The notes under the pieces: model-generated
Database searches by the model: none
The model's input: only the letters and a program-made list of their open reading frames with translations
What the model was told of the DNA's origin: nothing
Source: JANNAT01 sp031384605
GTDB taxonomy: Bacteria; Pseudomonadota; Alphaproteobacteria; Rhodobacterales; Rhodobacteraceae
Direction: 5' to 3'
DNA: 64,000 bases
NCBI GenBank assembly: GCA_031384605.1
Contig: JANNAT010000030.1
Coordinates: forward strand, 1-64,000
Part shown: one piece after another, positions 31,735-40,844 of the stretch
Layout of the letters: the number at the start of each line of letters is the position of its first letter
How positions within the stretch are numbered: the first letter of the stretch is position 1
Translations under genes and position numbers: made by a program

Positions 31735-33107
31735 TCGCGCGATTTAGTCTATCGGCTGCGGCCGTGGCGGTAATCGTCACCGTCGCCCCTGCCTATGCCA
31801 AACCCATCATCCTGTCCGTCGATTCAATGCGGCAACTGGCCTATCAAACCCTGCAAGCGGGGTTTGCGGAACAGGCGTTAACCTATACCGATGCGCTGCT
31901 GGCGCGCGATGCGAATGACACCACCGCCCTGATCATCCGGGCGCAGGCGTTGCGGGCGTTGGGCCGCGCGCCCGAGGCGCGGCGGGTGGCCAAACAGGCA
32001 TGGGCGCTGGCCGATACCGATAAGGCGCGGTTTGGGGCAGCGATGGCAATGGCGCAGGCATTATCATCAATGGACCGGCGCACGGGCGCGCAGTTGTGGC
32101 TGCGAAGGGCCGCGCAATACGCCCCGAACGACCGCGCCCGCGACATTGCACGCCGCGATTTCCGCTATGTCAAATCGCGCAACCCGTGGGTTTTGCAGTT
32201 TGACGGCACCGCGCAGCCGTCGTCAAACATCAACAACGGCAGCCGGCAAACCAAGATGTCACTGTCCGGTCTGCCGATTGAATTTGAAATTCCGGCGCAA
32301 AGTCAGGCGCTGTCGGGGGTTGAACTGGGGTTCGGGGTGACCTCAACCTATCGGTTTGCGCCAACCGATCGCGCGATGACCGAGGCGCGCTTTGCGCTGA
32401 ACGGGCAGATTGTGGCGTTGTCGGCGGATGCAAAAGCGGCGGCTCCGTTGGCGCGCAATGGCGATTACACCTTTGCCGCAGCTGAAGTTGGGGTGCAGCA
32501 AACCCGCGCGCTGGGCGAGCAGGGCAGCACCACATTGCGCCTGACGGGAACGCTGGGCCACAACTGGTATGGCGGCGATGATTTGTCAGATTATCTGCGG
32601 CTTTCCATGGGGTTGGATCATAATCTGTCCAACGGCGCTGCGTTGAATTTCGGCCTGTCCGCCGACAAAACCGCGCGTATTGACAGCCCTTTGCAATCGT
32701 CAGACCGGCTGGCCGTAACGCTAGGCTATAGCGTGGCCGTTGGCGCGAATGGTCAAGACCGGTTGAAGTTTGAGCTGGAAGCCGCCACCACCGCTTCCGC
32801 CTCAGCCGAAGTGCGCAGCACCGCGCAAACCGTATCGGTGGAATGGACCAAAGGCGCAGCGGTTGGGGGCATTGCCCTGTCGGGGGGGCTGCAAATCGGC
32901 ACGCAAACCTATTCCGACAGCCGCTATGTAACAGGCGGGCGTGATGATCTGAAACTGTCGGCCAATCTGTCGATGACGTTTCAAAACATTGATTACTTGG
33001 GGTTTTCGCCGGTATTAACCTTGCAAGCATCAAAAAACCGCTCAAACTCTGCGCTGCATGACAGCGAGAATTTTGGCATTGCTTTGGGCATACGGTCGTC
33101 TTTCTGA
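31731..33107 (+). CDS. Slam-family outer-membrane exporter of surface lipoproteins (DUF560)
   Basis: A 458-residue protein with a signal peptide (about 1-24), an N-terminal TPR-like region (residues about 30-150: QAGFAEQALTYTDALLARD; QALRALGRAPEARRVAKQAW) and a C-terminal beta-barrel of about 300 residues ending in IRSSF, with terminal Phe typical of outer-membrane barrels. This TPR-plus-barrel plan is that of the Slam (surface lipoprotein assembly modulator) family. The GTG start overlaps the lipoprotein stop (GTGA), so the two are co-translated. Neisserial Slam moves TbpB-like lipoproteins to the cell surface. Confidence 0.78.
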   Translation: MIARFSLSAAAVAVIVTVAPAYAKPIILSVDSMRQLAYQTLQAGFAEQALTYTDALLARDANDTTALIIRAQALRALGRAPEARRVAKQAWALADTDKARFGAAMAMAQALSSMDRRTGAQLWLRRAAQYAPNDRARDIARRDFRYVKSRNPWVLQFDGTAQPSSNINNGSRQTKMSLSGLPIEFEIPAQSQALSGVELGFGVTSTYRFAPTDRAMTEARFALNGQIVALSADAKAAAPLARNGDYTFAAAEVGVQQTRALGEQGSTTLRLTGTLGHNWYGGDDLSDYLRLSMGLDHNLSNGAALNFGLSADKTARIDSPLQSSDRLAVTLGYSVAVGANGQDRLKFELEAATTASASAEVRSTAQTVSVEWTKGAAVGGIALSGGLQIGTQTYSDSRYVTGGRDDLKLSANLSMTFQNIDYLGFSPVLTLQASKNRSNSALHDSENFGIALGIRSSF

Positions 33108-33172
33108 CCGTGCCCCCTCGTCTTTACTGCCCGACCTGCTAGGGTAGTGATGGCAATCAAAAGAGGCACAAA

Positions 33173-33601
33173 ATGGGCATTCAATACCTTCACACCATGA
33201 TCAGGGTTCTTGATCTTGAAAAGTCGATGGCGTTTTTCGCGCTGTTGGGCCTGGAAGAAACCCGGCGGTTTGAAAATGAAAAGGGCCGCTTTACGCTGAT
33301 TTTCATGGCCCCGCCCGGCCAGCCGGACTGCCCGGTTGAGTTGACCTATAACTGGGATGGCGATGCAGGGTTGCCGTCTGACAGCCGGCATTTTGGCCAT
33401 CTGGCCTACGGCGTTGACGATATCTATGCCACATGCGCGCACTTGGCGGCCAATGGCGTGATCATCAACCGCCCGCCGCGCGATGGGCACATGGCGTTTG
33501 TGCGCAGCCCCGACAATATCTCGATAGAATTGCTGCAAAAGGGCGCGTCTTTGGCCCCGGCAGAGCCTTGGGCGTCGATGGGCAACACGGGCAGCTGGTA
33601 A
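33173..33601 (+). CDS. gloA: Lactoylglutathione lyase (glyoxalase I) family protein
   Basis: A 142-residue VOC-fold protein matching glyoxalase I, which turns the methylglyoxal-glutathione adduct into lactoylglutathione. YLHTMIRV, VELTYNW, FGHLAYGV and ISIELLQ carry the metal ligands His, Glu, His and Glu. AGAGG precedes the ATG. It lies about 65 bases past the Slam gene and may be transcribed with it or alone; there is no functional link. Confidence 0.9.
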   Translation: MGIQYLHTMIRVLDLEKSMAFFALLGLEETRRFENEKGRFTLIFMAPPGQPDCPVELTYNWDGDAGLPSDSRHFGHLAYGVDDIYATCAHLAANGVIINRPPRDGHMAFVRSPDNISIELLQKGASLAPAEPWASMGNTGSW

Positions 33602-33602
33602 G

Positions 33603-34691
33603 TTACAGCGACCACAGGCCGTAGACATCAGGCCCAATTTGGCGGGTTTCGCGCAGTATCAGGCGGGGGGCGCCTGATAATTCGGTAATGCCAAGCGGGG
33701 CCAAAGCCGCCTGGCCATCACCGCCGATCAGCGCGCCTGCGGCAAACATTGCCAGATCGTCGACCAAACCAGCGCGCAGCAGGGATGCGGCCAATGTGGC
33801 GCCGCCTTCGCACAAAATCCGGGTTAATCCTTTGGCAGCAAGGGCTTGCATCGCAGATGTTGCGTCGATCTGCCCCAAAGGATTGCCCGCAACCGCGATC
33901 AAAACCGCGCCTTGATCTGCCCAGGCCTGGCGCGCCGACATCGCAGCATCGGCTGTGTGCAGCATCCATACCGGGTTGTCCTTGGCGGTTTCGCCCAATC
34001 GGCTGTGCGGGTCATGCGACAAATGGCTGTCCATCACGATCCGCACCGGTTGGTGCGCTGCGCCCAAATCGCGCACCGTTAAATCCGGATCATCCGCCCG
34101 CGCCGTGCCCGCCCCGATCAACACGGCATCATGGGTCATGCGCAGCAGATGCACCGCGCGGCGGGCTGCTGCGCCCGTGATCCAACGGCTTTGGCCCGTT
34201 GCCGTGGCGATGCGGCCATCCAACGTGGTCGCCAGTTTCAGGGTGACAAACGGCAAACCGCGCGTCACGCGTTTCAGAAATCCGGCATTCGCTCGGTGGG
34301 CCTGTTGTGCCAAAACGCCTTCGGTGACACCAATGCCAGCCGCCCGCAGCATCGCATGGCCATTGCCCGCCACCCGCGGATCGGGGTCTGTCAGGGCCGT
34401 CGCAACGCGCGCCACGCCAGCTGCGATCAACGCATCCGCGCAGGGCGGGGTTTGGCCGTGATGGGCGCAAGGTTCCAGTGTGATATAGGCCGTGGCCCCG
34501 CGCGCCAAAGCCCCGGCTTGGGCCAAAGCCATCGTTTCGGCATGGGGCCGCCCGCCGGGTTGGGTCCAACCGCGCCCGACAATCACGCCATCCTTGACAA
34601 TCACACAGCCAACCGCCGGATTGGGCCAGACATGGCCCAAGCCCCGCGCAGCGATGCGCAGGGCATGGGCCATATGATCTTGGTCGCTCAC
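33603..34691 (-). CDS. ribD: Riboflavin biosynthesis bifunctional deaminase/reductase RibD
   Basis: A 362-residue bifunctional enzyme for the second and third steps of riboflavin synthesis. The deaminase domain (about 1-145) has zinc ligands in HAE and PCAHHGQTPPC. The reductase domain follows (VTLKLATTLDGRIAT; ITGAAARRAVHLLRMTHDAVLIGAGT; ILCEGGATLAASLL). Its start overlaps the nrdR stop by four bases, so the two form an operon, as in many bacteria. No FMN riboswitch was seen upstream. Confidence 0.95.
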   Translation of the reverse strand: MSDQDHMAHALRIAARGLGHVWPNPAVGCVIVKDGVIVGRGWTQPGGRPHAETMALAQAGALARGATAYITLEPCAHHGQTPPCADALIAAGVARVATALTDPDPRVAGNGHAMLRAAGIGVTEGVLAQQAHRANAGFLKRVTRGLPFVTLKLATTLDGRIATATGQSRWITGAAARRAVHLLRMTHDAVLIGAGTARADDPDLTVRDLGAAHQPVRIVMDSHLSHDPHSRLGETAKDNPVWMLHTADAAMSARQAWADQGAVLIAVAGNPLGQIDATSAMQALAAKGLTRILCEGGATLAASLLRAGLVDDLAMFAAGALIGGDGQAALAPLGITELSGAPRLILRETRQIGPDVYGLWSL

Positions 34692-35155
34692 TCTTCTGGC
34701 GATATGCCGGGGCGCAGTTCCGACACGAAGCGATCAAAGTCATCCGCCGCCTGGAAGTTCTTGTAAACGCTGGCAAATCGCACGTAAGCCACGGTATCAA
34801 TCCGCGCCAGCGATTCCATCACAATCTCACCGATGACCTTGGATGAGATATCGGTATCGCCCAAAGACTCTAGCCGCCGCACGATGCCGGAAATCATCTG
34901 ATCAATCCGTTCAGGATCAATCGGGCGTTTTTGCATGGCGATGCGGATCGACCGTTCCAGCTTGGTGCGATCAAAATCTTCGCGTTTTCCCGATGATTTG
35001 ATCACCACCAGATCGCGCAACTGCACGCGTTCATAGGTGGTGAACCGCCCGCCACATGCCGGACAGAACCGCCTGCGCCGGATGGATACATGATCCTCGG
35101 CGGGGCGGCTGTCTTTTACTTGGGTATCAACATTACCGCAGAATGGGCAGCGCAT
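34688..35155 (-). CDS. nrdR: Transcriptional repressor NrdR
   Basis: A 155-residue repressor of ribonucleotide reductase genes. The zinc ribbon uses CPFC and CPAC (residues about 3-34) and the ATP-cone domain follows (VIKSSGKREDFDRTKLERSI). A strong AGGAGGTGG precedes the start at 35155; an upstream in-frame ATG lacks this. A NrdR-box-like palindrome lies 110 bases upstream, suggesting self-control. Operon with ribD. Confidence 0.95.
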   Translation of the reverse strand: MRCPFCGNVDTQVKDSRPAEDHVSIRRRRFCPACGGRFTTYERVQLRDLVVIKSSGKREDFDRTKLERSIRIAMQKRPIDPERIDQMISGIVRRLESLGDTDISSKVIGEIVMESLARIDTVAYVRFASVYKNFQAADDFDRFVSELRPGISPEE

Positions 35156-35264
35156 GGGCCACCTCCTTGCTTGATTTGTTCCTGCCATCGTTCCCGGATG
35201 GTGCCCCCGGGCTTGAGCAAACTCTAGCGCAAGGCCACATCATGGTGCCAGTGGCAAATGAAAT

Positions 35265-35280
35265 ACACTGTATATAGTGG
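35265..35280. promoter_or_regulatory. NrdR-box-like palindrome upstream of nrdR
   Basis: ACACTGTATATAGTGG closely matches the NrdR-box consensus (acaCwAtATaTwGTgt). A weaker half, CCTAGATATAGTG, lies at about 35326-35337, but the spacing of about 58 bases is not the usual three helical turns. The TATATA core could instead be a -10 element. Confidence 0.45.
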
Positions 35281-35358
35281 GCCGACTGTGGCGGGCGGGA
35301 CTCAGGGGGTGGATGCGGCAAACCCCTAGATATAGTGCGCGATGGCCCGCGCCCGCGC

Positions 35359-36738
35359 CTAACGCCCCGTCAACCAGTTACCGATTTTGCCAAAAACCGA
35401 TGGTCTGCCGCCCCGCTGTTCAGCCCAGTCTGCCATGCGCAGCAGCGCATACATGCCGCGCACGCCCAACCAACGCAGCGGTTCCGGTTCCCACGCGCGA
35501 ACGCGGCGGTTTACCCAAGGCAGGCGCGTCAGCGCGGTATCTTGCCCCATCGCCAGATCGGCAAGCGTGCGGCCCGCAAGGTTGGAGGTGGATACGCCAA
35601 CCCCCACATAGCCCCCCGCCCAGCCGATGCCCGTGGCCGTATCCAGCCCCACAGTGGCACACCAATCGCGCGGCACGGCCAGCACGCCGCACCAGGCGTG
35701 GTCGATCCTATAAGGGATCGTGGCCGGGAAATGCCGATGCAAAATCGACGTCAGATGCACGATGGTTGCAGGATCCGGTGCGCCGTTTGCATCAATCGCC
35801 GAGCCGAATTTATACGGCAATCCCCGCGCACCCACCGCGATGCGGCCTTCGCGGGTGCGCTGGCAGTAACAATAGGCATTGTTGAAATCGCCCAATATTT
35901 CATGGCCTTGCCAACCGATTTGATCCCAAACCTGCGCAGACAGCGGTTCAGTGACGATCTGTGCCGAATTCAGTGGCAACCATTGGCGCCTCATGCCCGG
36001 CAGGGTGGCGGTGAACCCTTCGGTGCAGCGCAGAATGATCGGCGCGCGCACTGTGCCGTGATCGGTTGTCACATGGCCCGGCTGAATACCTGTCACGCAA
36101 GTGCGCTCGGCAATCGTCACGCCCAGCCGTTCCACCGCATCGGCCAAGCCGCGCACCAGTTTGGCGGGTTGTATCCGCGCCACTCCTGACACGATCATCC
36201 CGCCCAGAACGCCGGGAATATTCACCCGCGCGCGGGCTTGATCCGCCGGGATCGCATGAACGCGCGTGGCCTCGCCCCACTGCTGGCGGTGGCGCACTTC
36301 GGCATGCATGCGGGCCAGCTGGGCGGGGTTGGTGGCGACCATCATCTCGTCCGTGCGCAAGATATCGGCGTCGATGCCTTCCGCCTCTGCCACGCGGATC
36401 ACTTCATCCACCGTGCCGTTCATTGCCGCAACCATCGCGCGCACTGCCGCGTCGGAACTGCCGTGCAAATAGCGGTCATGGTTCCACGCAAACCCACCGG
36501 TCAACCAGCCACCATTGCGGCCTGATGCACCAAAACCTGCGAATTCTTTCTCAACAACGATGATTTTCAGCGCCGGATTTGCACTTTTCAGATAATATGC
36601 GGTCCACAGCCCGGTATAGCCCGCGCCTATGATACAGATGTCCGACAGGGTATCCCCCGTCAGTGCAGGGCGGGGTTTGGGCAGGCCGATATCGGCATAC
36701 CAAAAGGAAATGTCACCAATTTTTGCGGGTTGGGTCAT
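35359..36738 (-). CDS. FAD-dependent amine/amino-acid oxidoreductase (DadA/PuuB-like)
   Basis: A 459-residue flavoenzyme of the DAO family. The N-terminal Rossmann motif IIGAGYTGLWTAYYL binds FAD, with EKEFAGFGASGRNGGW just after it, as in gamma-glutamylputrescine oxidase and related amine oxidases. A polyamine ABC transporter lies 3 kb away, which fits a polyamine or amino-acid substrate but does not prove it. The C-terminal part (GWAGGYVGVGVSTSNLAGRTLADL) closes the FAD site. Single gene. Confidence 0.85.
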   Translation of the reverse strand: MTQPAKIGDISFWYADIGLPKPRPALTGDTLSDICIIGAGYTGLWTAYYLKSANPALKIIVVEKEFAGFGASGRNGGWLTGGFAWNHDRYLHGSSDAAVRAMVAAMNGTVDEVIRVAEAEGIDADILRTDEMMVATNPAQLARMHAEVRHRQQWGEATRVHAIPADQARARVNIPGVLGGMIVSGVARIQPAKLVRGLADAVERLGVTIAERTCVTGIQPGHVTTDHGTVRAPIILRCTEGFTATLPGMRRQWLPLNSAQIVTEPLSAQVWDQIGWQGHEILGDFNNAYCYCQRTREGRIAVGARGLPYKFGSAIDANGAPDPATIVHLTSILHRHFPATIPYRIDHAWCGVLAVPRDWCATVGLDTATGIGWAGGYVGVGVSTSNLAGRTLADLAMGQDTALTRLPWVNRRVRAWEPEPLRWLGVRGMYALLRMADWAEQRGGRPSVFGKIGNWLTGR

Positions 36739-36777
36739 GGTTGCAGGGTGCCAAAGGGTTTGATCAAAGGCAAGGGC

Positions 36778-37659
36778 CTAGGCCGTCTCTGCAGCAAGCC
36801 AGCGGTGAAAAGACGCCAGAGGCGTCCGCGGGGCCGGGTCTTTGGGCCAGACAAGATAATAGCTGCCCAGCGATTTGATCGGGCCACCGAAGGCTGGGAT
36901 CAGCCGGCCTTCGTCAAGATCGCGCTGGATCAGGAATACCGGCAGCAGTGCCACGCCCAGCCCGTGAATGACCCCTTGGGTCATGGTCGCAAACTGATCA
37001 AACATCATCGCGGGCGGGCGCAAGCCGGGGGCACCGTGATGCGTCAACCACCGCCCCCAATCGCCGGTGCGGCTTTCCAGTTGCAGCAACGGTTGGACAA
37101 GGACGTCGTTGGCGTCGGTCAGTGGCGTGGTCAGAAGGCCGGGGGCCGCGACGGCCAGCAAGTCTTCGTCCATCAGGGCAAGATAGTTCACCCCCGGCCA
37201 ATCCTGGCGGCCATAGTGAATGGCGGCGTCAAAGGGGTTGGCGGCGAAATCAAAGGGTTTCAGCCGGGTTGACAGATTGACCGTCACTTCCGGGTGCTGG
37301 GCGGCAAAGCGGGCCAGGCGGGGGGCCAACCAGTGCATGCCAAAAGCGGGCAGGATCGCCAGGTTCAGCGCCCCCCCGGTTGGGTTGGCGCGAAGGGTCA
37401 GCGACGCCGCCGACAGGGTTTGCAGCGACCTGCGGACGTCGCGCACATAGTCTGTCGCCGCAGGGGTCAGGCGCAACCGTTGCTTGTCGCGGATCAACAG
37501 GCTTAGGCCAAGCTGATCTTCCAGCACCTTCAACTGACGCGATACGGCACCTTGGGTCAGGTTCAACTCTACCGCCGCCGCCGAGGCGGTGCCAAGACGA
37601 TCAATGGCTTCCAAGGCCAGAAGCGAGGCCATAGACGGCAGATAGCGGCGCGGCAGCAT
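36778..37659 (-). CDS. LysR-type regulator divergent from gcdH
   Basis: A 293-residue LysR regulator of the GcvA-like branch: LLALEAIDRLGTASAAAVELNLTQGAVSRQLKVLE is the helix-turn-helix region. The start at 37659 (MLPRRYLPSM) is backed by GAGG; another ATG five codons upstream has none. It diverges from gcdH with about 120 bases between starts, the normal layout for a LysR protein controlling its neighbour, here probably glutaryl-CoA dehydrogenase. Confidence 0.88.
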   Translation of the reverse strand: MLPRRYLPSMASLLALEAIDRLGTASAAAVELNLTQGAVSRQLKVLEDQLGLSLLIRDKQRLRLTPAATDYVRDVRRSLQTLSAASLTLRANPTGGALNLAILPAFGMHWLAPRLARFAAQHPEVTVNLSTRLKPFDFAANPFDAAIHYGRQDWPGVNYLALMDEDLLAVAAPGLLTTPLTDANDVLVQPLLQLESRTGDWGRWLTHHGAPGLRPPAMMFDQFATMTQGVIHGLGVALLPVFLIQRDLDEGRLIPAFGGPIKSLGSYYLVWPKDPAPRTPLASFHRWLAAETA

Positions 37660-37777
37660 ATGAGATTTCCTCATGGGATTGTGAGGCAGTTTCGCTGGAA
37701 TATAGCCGATTTTTGTGCGATAGTGCTAAAAATTATGGCGCGTGTATGAGATTTTCGCGCCCAGAAGAGGGAACGCC

Positions 37778-39007
37778 ATGTCAGACAATCCATCCAAGCC
37801 CAAGCTGAAAGCCAAAGACGCCCCAGACCTTGGCCGGTTCGATTGGCAAGATCCCTTCCGCATGGACGATCAACTTACCGAAGAAGAACGCATGCTGCGC
37901 GACGGGGCACGGGCCTATGCGCAAGAAAAGCTGCAACCGCGCGTTATTGCGGCGTACCGCGACGAAACCACTGACCCCGCGATTTTCCGCGAAATGGGGG
38001 CGATGGGCTTGCTTGGCACCACGATTCCCGAAGAATACGGCGGGCTTGGCGCGTCATATGTCGCCTACGGTCTGATCGCGCGCGAGGTTGAGCGGGTGGA
38101 TTCGGGGTATCGCAGCATGATGTCGGTGCAATCCAGTCTGGTGATGTATCCGATCTCTGCTTACGGCACGGAAAGCCAACGGATGAAATTCCTGCCCAAA
38201 CTGTCATCGGGCGAATGGATCGGCTGTTTTGGGCTGACCGAACCTGATGCGGGGTCTGACCCTGCGGGCATGAAGACCGTGGCGCGCAAAACTGCCAATG
38301 GCTATGTGATTTCGGGTGCGAAAATGTGGATTTCCAACGCGCCGATTGCCGATGTGTTCGTGGTTTGGGCCAAATCCGATGCGCATGGTGGCAAGATCAA
38401 GGGCTTTGTTCTGGAACGCGGGATGAAGGGGCTGACCACGCCCAAAATCGGCGGCAAACTGTCGCTGCGCGCGTCTGTTACCGGCGAGATCGTGATGGAT
38501 AATGTCGAAGTGGGTGACGACGCGTTGTTGCCGAATGTTGAAGGGCTGAAGGGGCCGTTCGGCTGTCTGAACCGGGCGCGCTATGGCATTTCCTGGGGGG
38601 TGATGGGGGCGGCAGAGTTTTGTCTGGCTGCCGCACGGCAATACGGACTGGACCGCAAGCAGTTTGGCAAACCGATTGCGCAAACCCAGCTTTATCAGCT
38701 GAAACTGGCCAATATGATGACTGAAATTTCATTGGGTTTGCAGGCGTCACTGCGGGTTGGGCGGCTGATGGACGGCGCAAACGCAGCGCCCGAGATGATT
38801 TCAATCATCAAGCGCAACAACTGCGGCAAGGCGCTGGACGCGGCCCGGATGGCGCGGGACATGCATGGCGGCAACGGTATTCAGGAAGACTACCAGATCA
38901 TGCGGCACATGGTTAATCTTGAAACCGTCAACACCTATGAAGGCACGCATGATGTGCATGCGCTGATTTTGGGCCGCGCGATCACCGGGTTACAGGCGTT
39001 CTTTTAG
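37778..39007 (+). CDS. gcdH: Glutaryl-CoA dehydrogenase
   Basis: A 409-residue acyl-CoA dehydrogenase-family flavoenzyme that oxidises and decarboxylates glutaryl-CoA to crotonyl-CoA in lysine/tryptophan breakdown. The ACAD motifs CFGLTEPDAGSDPAGM and WISNAP are present, and the catalytic Glu sits in NTYEGTHDVHALILGRAITG. The N-terminus (FDWQDPFRMDDQLTEEERM) is the GcdH form. The start at 37778 follows AGAGGGA. The crotonyl-CoA product can feed the 3-hydroxybutyryl-CoA pool used for PHB. Confidence 0.94.
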   Translation: MSDNPSKPKLKAKDAPDLGRFDWQDPFRMDDQLTEEERMLRDGARAYAQEKLQPRVIAAYRDETTDPAIFREMGAMGLLGTTIPEEYGGLGASYVAYGLIAREVERVDSGYRSMMSVQSSLVMYPISAYGTESQRMKFLPKLSSGEWIGCFGLTEPDAGSDPAGMKTVARKTANGYVISGAKMWISNAPIADVFVVWAKSDAHGGKIKGFVLERGMKGLTTPKIGGKLSLRASVTGEIVMDNVEVGDDALLPNVEGLKGPFGCLNRARYGISWGVMGAAEFCLAAARQYGLDRKQFGKPIAQTQLYQLKLANMMTEISLGLQASLRVGRLMDGANAAPEMISIIKRNNCGKALDAARMARDMHGGNGIQEDYQIMRHMVNLETVNTYEGTHDVHALILGRAITGLQAFF

Positions 39008-39068
39008 TGGTGCGCCTAAAGGCACACCCTACAGGCACCCGTAGGGTGTGTGTTCACGCGCACCATGG
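39008..39068. repeat. Intergenic inverted repeat, GTAGGGTGTGCC family, copy 2
   Basis: TGGTGCGCCTAAAGGCACACCCTAC (39008-39032 in two blocks) faces GTAGGGTGTG...CGCGCACCA (39041-39066), forming an imperfect hairpin of about 25 bp. It fills the whole gap between the convergent gcdH and potC ends, where it can end both transcripts. It is the same element as at 3306-3383 with the arms in opposite order. Confidence 0.8.
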
Positions 39069-39070
39069 TT

Positions 39071-39907
39071 TTACAGCGCCATCGCCTCATCCGCGCGGCG
39101 GCCTTCGGCTTCAAGCGCACTTACAATGCGGGCTTTGCGGCGGCGGTTGATTTCATAGATCACCGCTGCCCCCAGCGTTACCAGTATCAACAGCAATGCC
39201 AAAGCGTTGATCGTCGGCGTGATCCCGGATCGCACTTTGGAAAACACATAGACCGTCAGGGTATCCGCCCCGCCACGGGTAAACAGCGTGACGTTAAAGT
39301 TCTCGATCGACTGAAAAAACGATATTGCTGCCCCTGCCCCGATCGCCGGATAAAGATGCGGCAGCAAGATACGCCGCATCACCTGACCGTGGCTTGCGCC
39401 CAGATCAAGGGCTGCCTCTTCCAACCCCTGATCAAAACTTTGCAACCGCGCCAGCACCAGCAACATCACGAAAGACGCGATATAGCTGACCTGCCCCAGC
39501 ACCGACAAATGCAGACCTGACCCCACCGAAAGATGGTTCCAGAACAGCAGGGTTGAGATGCCGATCACGACGCCGGGAATAAGGATCGGGGCCACCATCA
39601 GCCCATACAAAACCGCGCGCAGCCGACCCGAGATCGAATTGACCAATATCGCCGCTGCCGTGCCAACCGGCACCGCAATCGCCGCCACGGCGACCGCCAC
39701 AATCAGCGTGTTGCGAAAGGCAATCCAGATGCGTTTGTCGTTCCACAGATCAATGAACCACCGATCCGTCCACCCCTTCCACGGAATAACCGTCGGCAGT
39801 TTGCTGTCGTTAAACGCGGCCCCCGCCATCACCAGCAACGGGATCAGCAGATAAGCCAGAAACAGGGCCATGTAGAGGTGGAACAGAAAATGCCGATTGG
39901 TTTTCAT
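39071..39907 (-). CDS. potC: Polyamine-type ABC transporter permease (PotC-like)
   Basis: A 278-residue inner-membrane permease with about six helices. The EAA loop reads LEEAALDLGASHGQVMRRILLPHLYPAI, where it meets the ATPase. The family is the PotC/spermidine-putrescine group. It follows potB after nine bases and is the last gene of the transporter unit. Confidence 0.88.
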   Translation of the reverse strand: MKTNRHFLFHLYMALFLAYLLIPLLVMAGAAFNDSKLPTVIPWKGWTDRWFIDLWNDKRIWIAFRNTLIVAVAVAAIAVPVGTAAAILVNSISGRLRAVLYGLMVAPILIPGVVIGISTLLFWNHLSVGSGLHLSVLGQVSYIASFVMLLVLARLQSFDQGLEEAALDLGASHGQVMRRILLPHLYPAIGAGAAISFFQSIENFNVTLFTRGGADTLTVYVFSKVRSGITPTINALALLLILVTLGAAVIYEINRRRKARIVSALEAEGRRADEAMAL

Positions 39908-39916
39908 GGTGCCCCC

Positions 39917-40840
39917 CTATTTTGCAATGTCTGAAAGTTTGACGCCAAAAAGCCGCATCATCAGGCTGACAAACAACGTGCACACGATCAGCAGCATAAA
40001 CGCAAACGCCGCCCCGGTGTTCCAATCCTGACTGTCCAGCATGATGCTTTGGATGGTCTGGGTGAACCAGCCCGATGTCGTTGACCCCAGCAAGGATGGC
40101 ACCAGCAGCGAGCCCGCCGACAGCATGAAGACCATCACCGCCCCGGATGCGATGCCGGGTATGGAATGCGGCAGGATGATCCGCCAATGAATGCGCCGCC
40201 ACGGCGCGCCCAGATCATCGGCGGCCTCTATCTGGTTGCTGTCCAGTGATTGCATCGCGTTATACAAAGGAAACACCATGAACAGCACATAGGTATAAAC
40301 CAACCCGATGATCACCGGGCTGAACCCCGCGATCCAGCGAATTTCGGTGTCAATGATCCCCATCTGCATCAGCACGGCGTTCAGCGGACCTTTGAAAGCC
40401 AGAATGATCCACCAGGCGAAAGACCGCAGCACTTCGGAAACCCACAACGGGACAAACAGCAGCAAAAACAACGTCGGCAGCGATCTGGGTGAGACGATTT
40501 TGGCCAGATAATAGGCCAGCGGATAGGCCATGGCAAAGGTGATCACCGTGACAAGCGACGAGTAAAAGATCGTCAGAAGAAAGATCTTCACCCGCACCGG
40601 CATCTGAAACTGGATGCCAAGCAGCGATGTGTCAACCTCATTTCCGAATACTTTCATATAGTTGCCCATCGAATATGTATCCAGCGGGCCGCCAACATCG
40701 ACAATCGGCAGATAGGGACGGAAAGAACTTTCGAACAGGGTAAAGTTTGGCATCAAAACCAGAACGGCCAGCCAGAAAAACGTCAGGCCAACAAAGACAA
40801 CCGTCAATCCCATGCCATAGCGGCGCAGTAAATCGTGCAT
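39917..40840 (-). CDS. potB: Polyamine-type ABC transporter permease (PotB-like)
   Basis: A 307-residue permease with about six helices and the EAA loop IEAADDLGAPWRRIHWRIILPHSIPGI. The N-terminal half has a longer periplasmic loop (about residues 30-80) as in PotB homologues. It starts four bases after the potA stop and pairs with potC. Confidence 0.88.
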   Translation of the reverse strand: MHDLLRRYGMGLTVVFVGLTFFWLAVLVLMPNFTLFESSFRPYLPIVDVGGPLDTYSMGNYMKVFGNEVDTSLLGIQFQMPVRVKIFLLTIFYSSLVTVITFAMAYPLAYYLAKIVSPRSLPTLFLLLFVPLWVSEVLRSFAWWIILAFKGPLNAVLMQMGIIDTEIRWIAGFSPVIIGLVYTYVLFMVFPLYNAMQSLDSNQIEAADDLGAPWRRIHWRIILPHSIPGIASGAVMVFMLSAGSLLVPSLLGSTTSGWFTQTIQSIMLDSQDWNTGAAFAFMLLIVCTLFVSLMMRLFGVKLSDIAK

Positions 40841-40844
40841 CAGA

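Noticed and set aside
35326..35337. Second NrdR box
   Set aside because: Only part of the consensus fits, and the distance of about 58 bases to the first box does not match the usual three-turn spacing.
35156..35358. FMN riboswitch ahead of nrdR-ribD
   Set aside because: No conserved FMN-aptamer blocks were recognised in these 203 bases; only the NrdR-box-like palindrome stands out.
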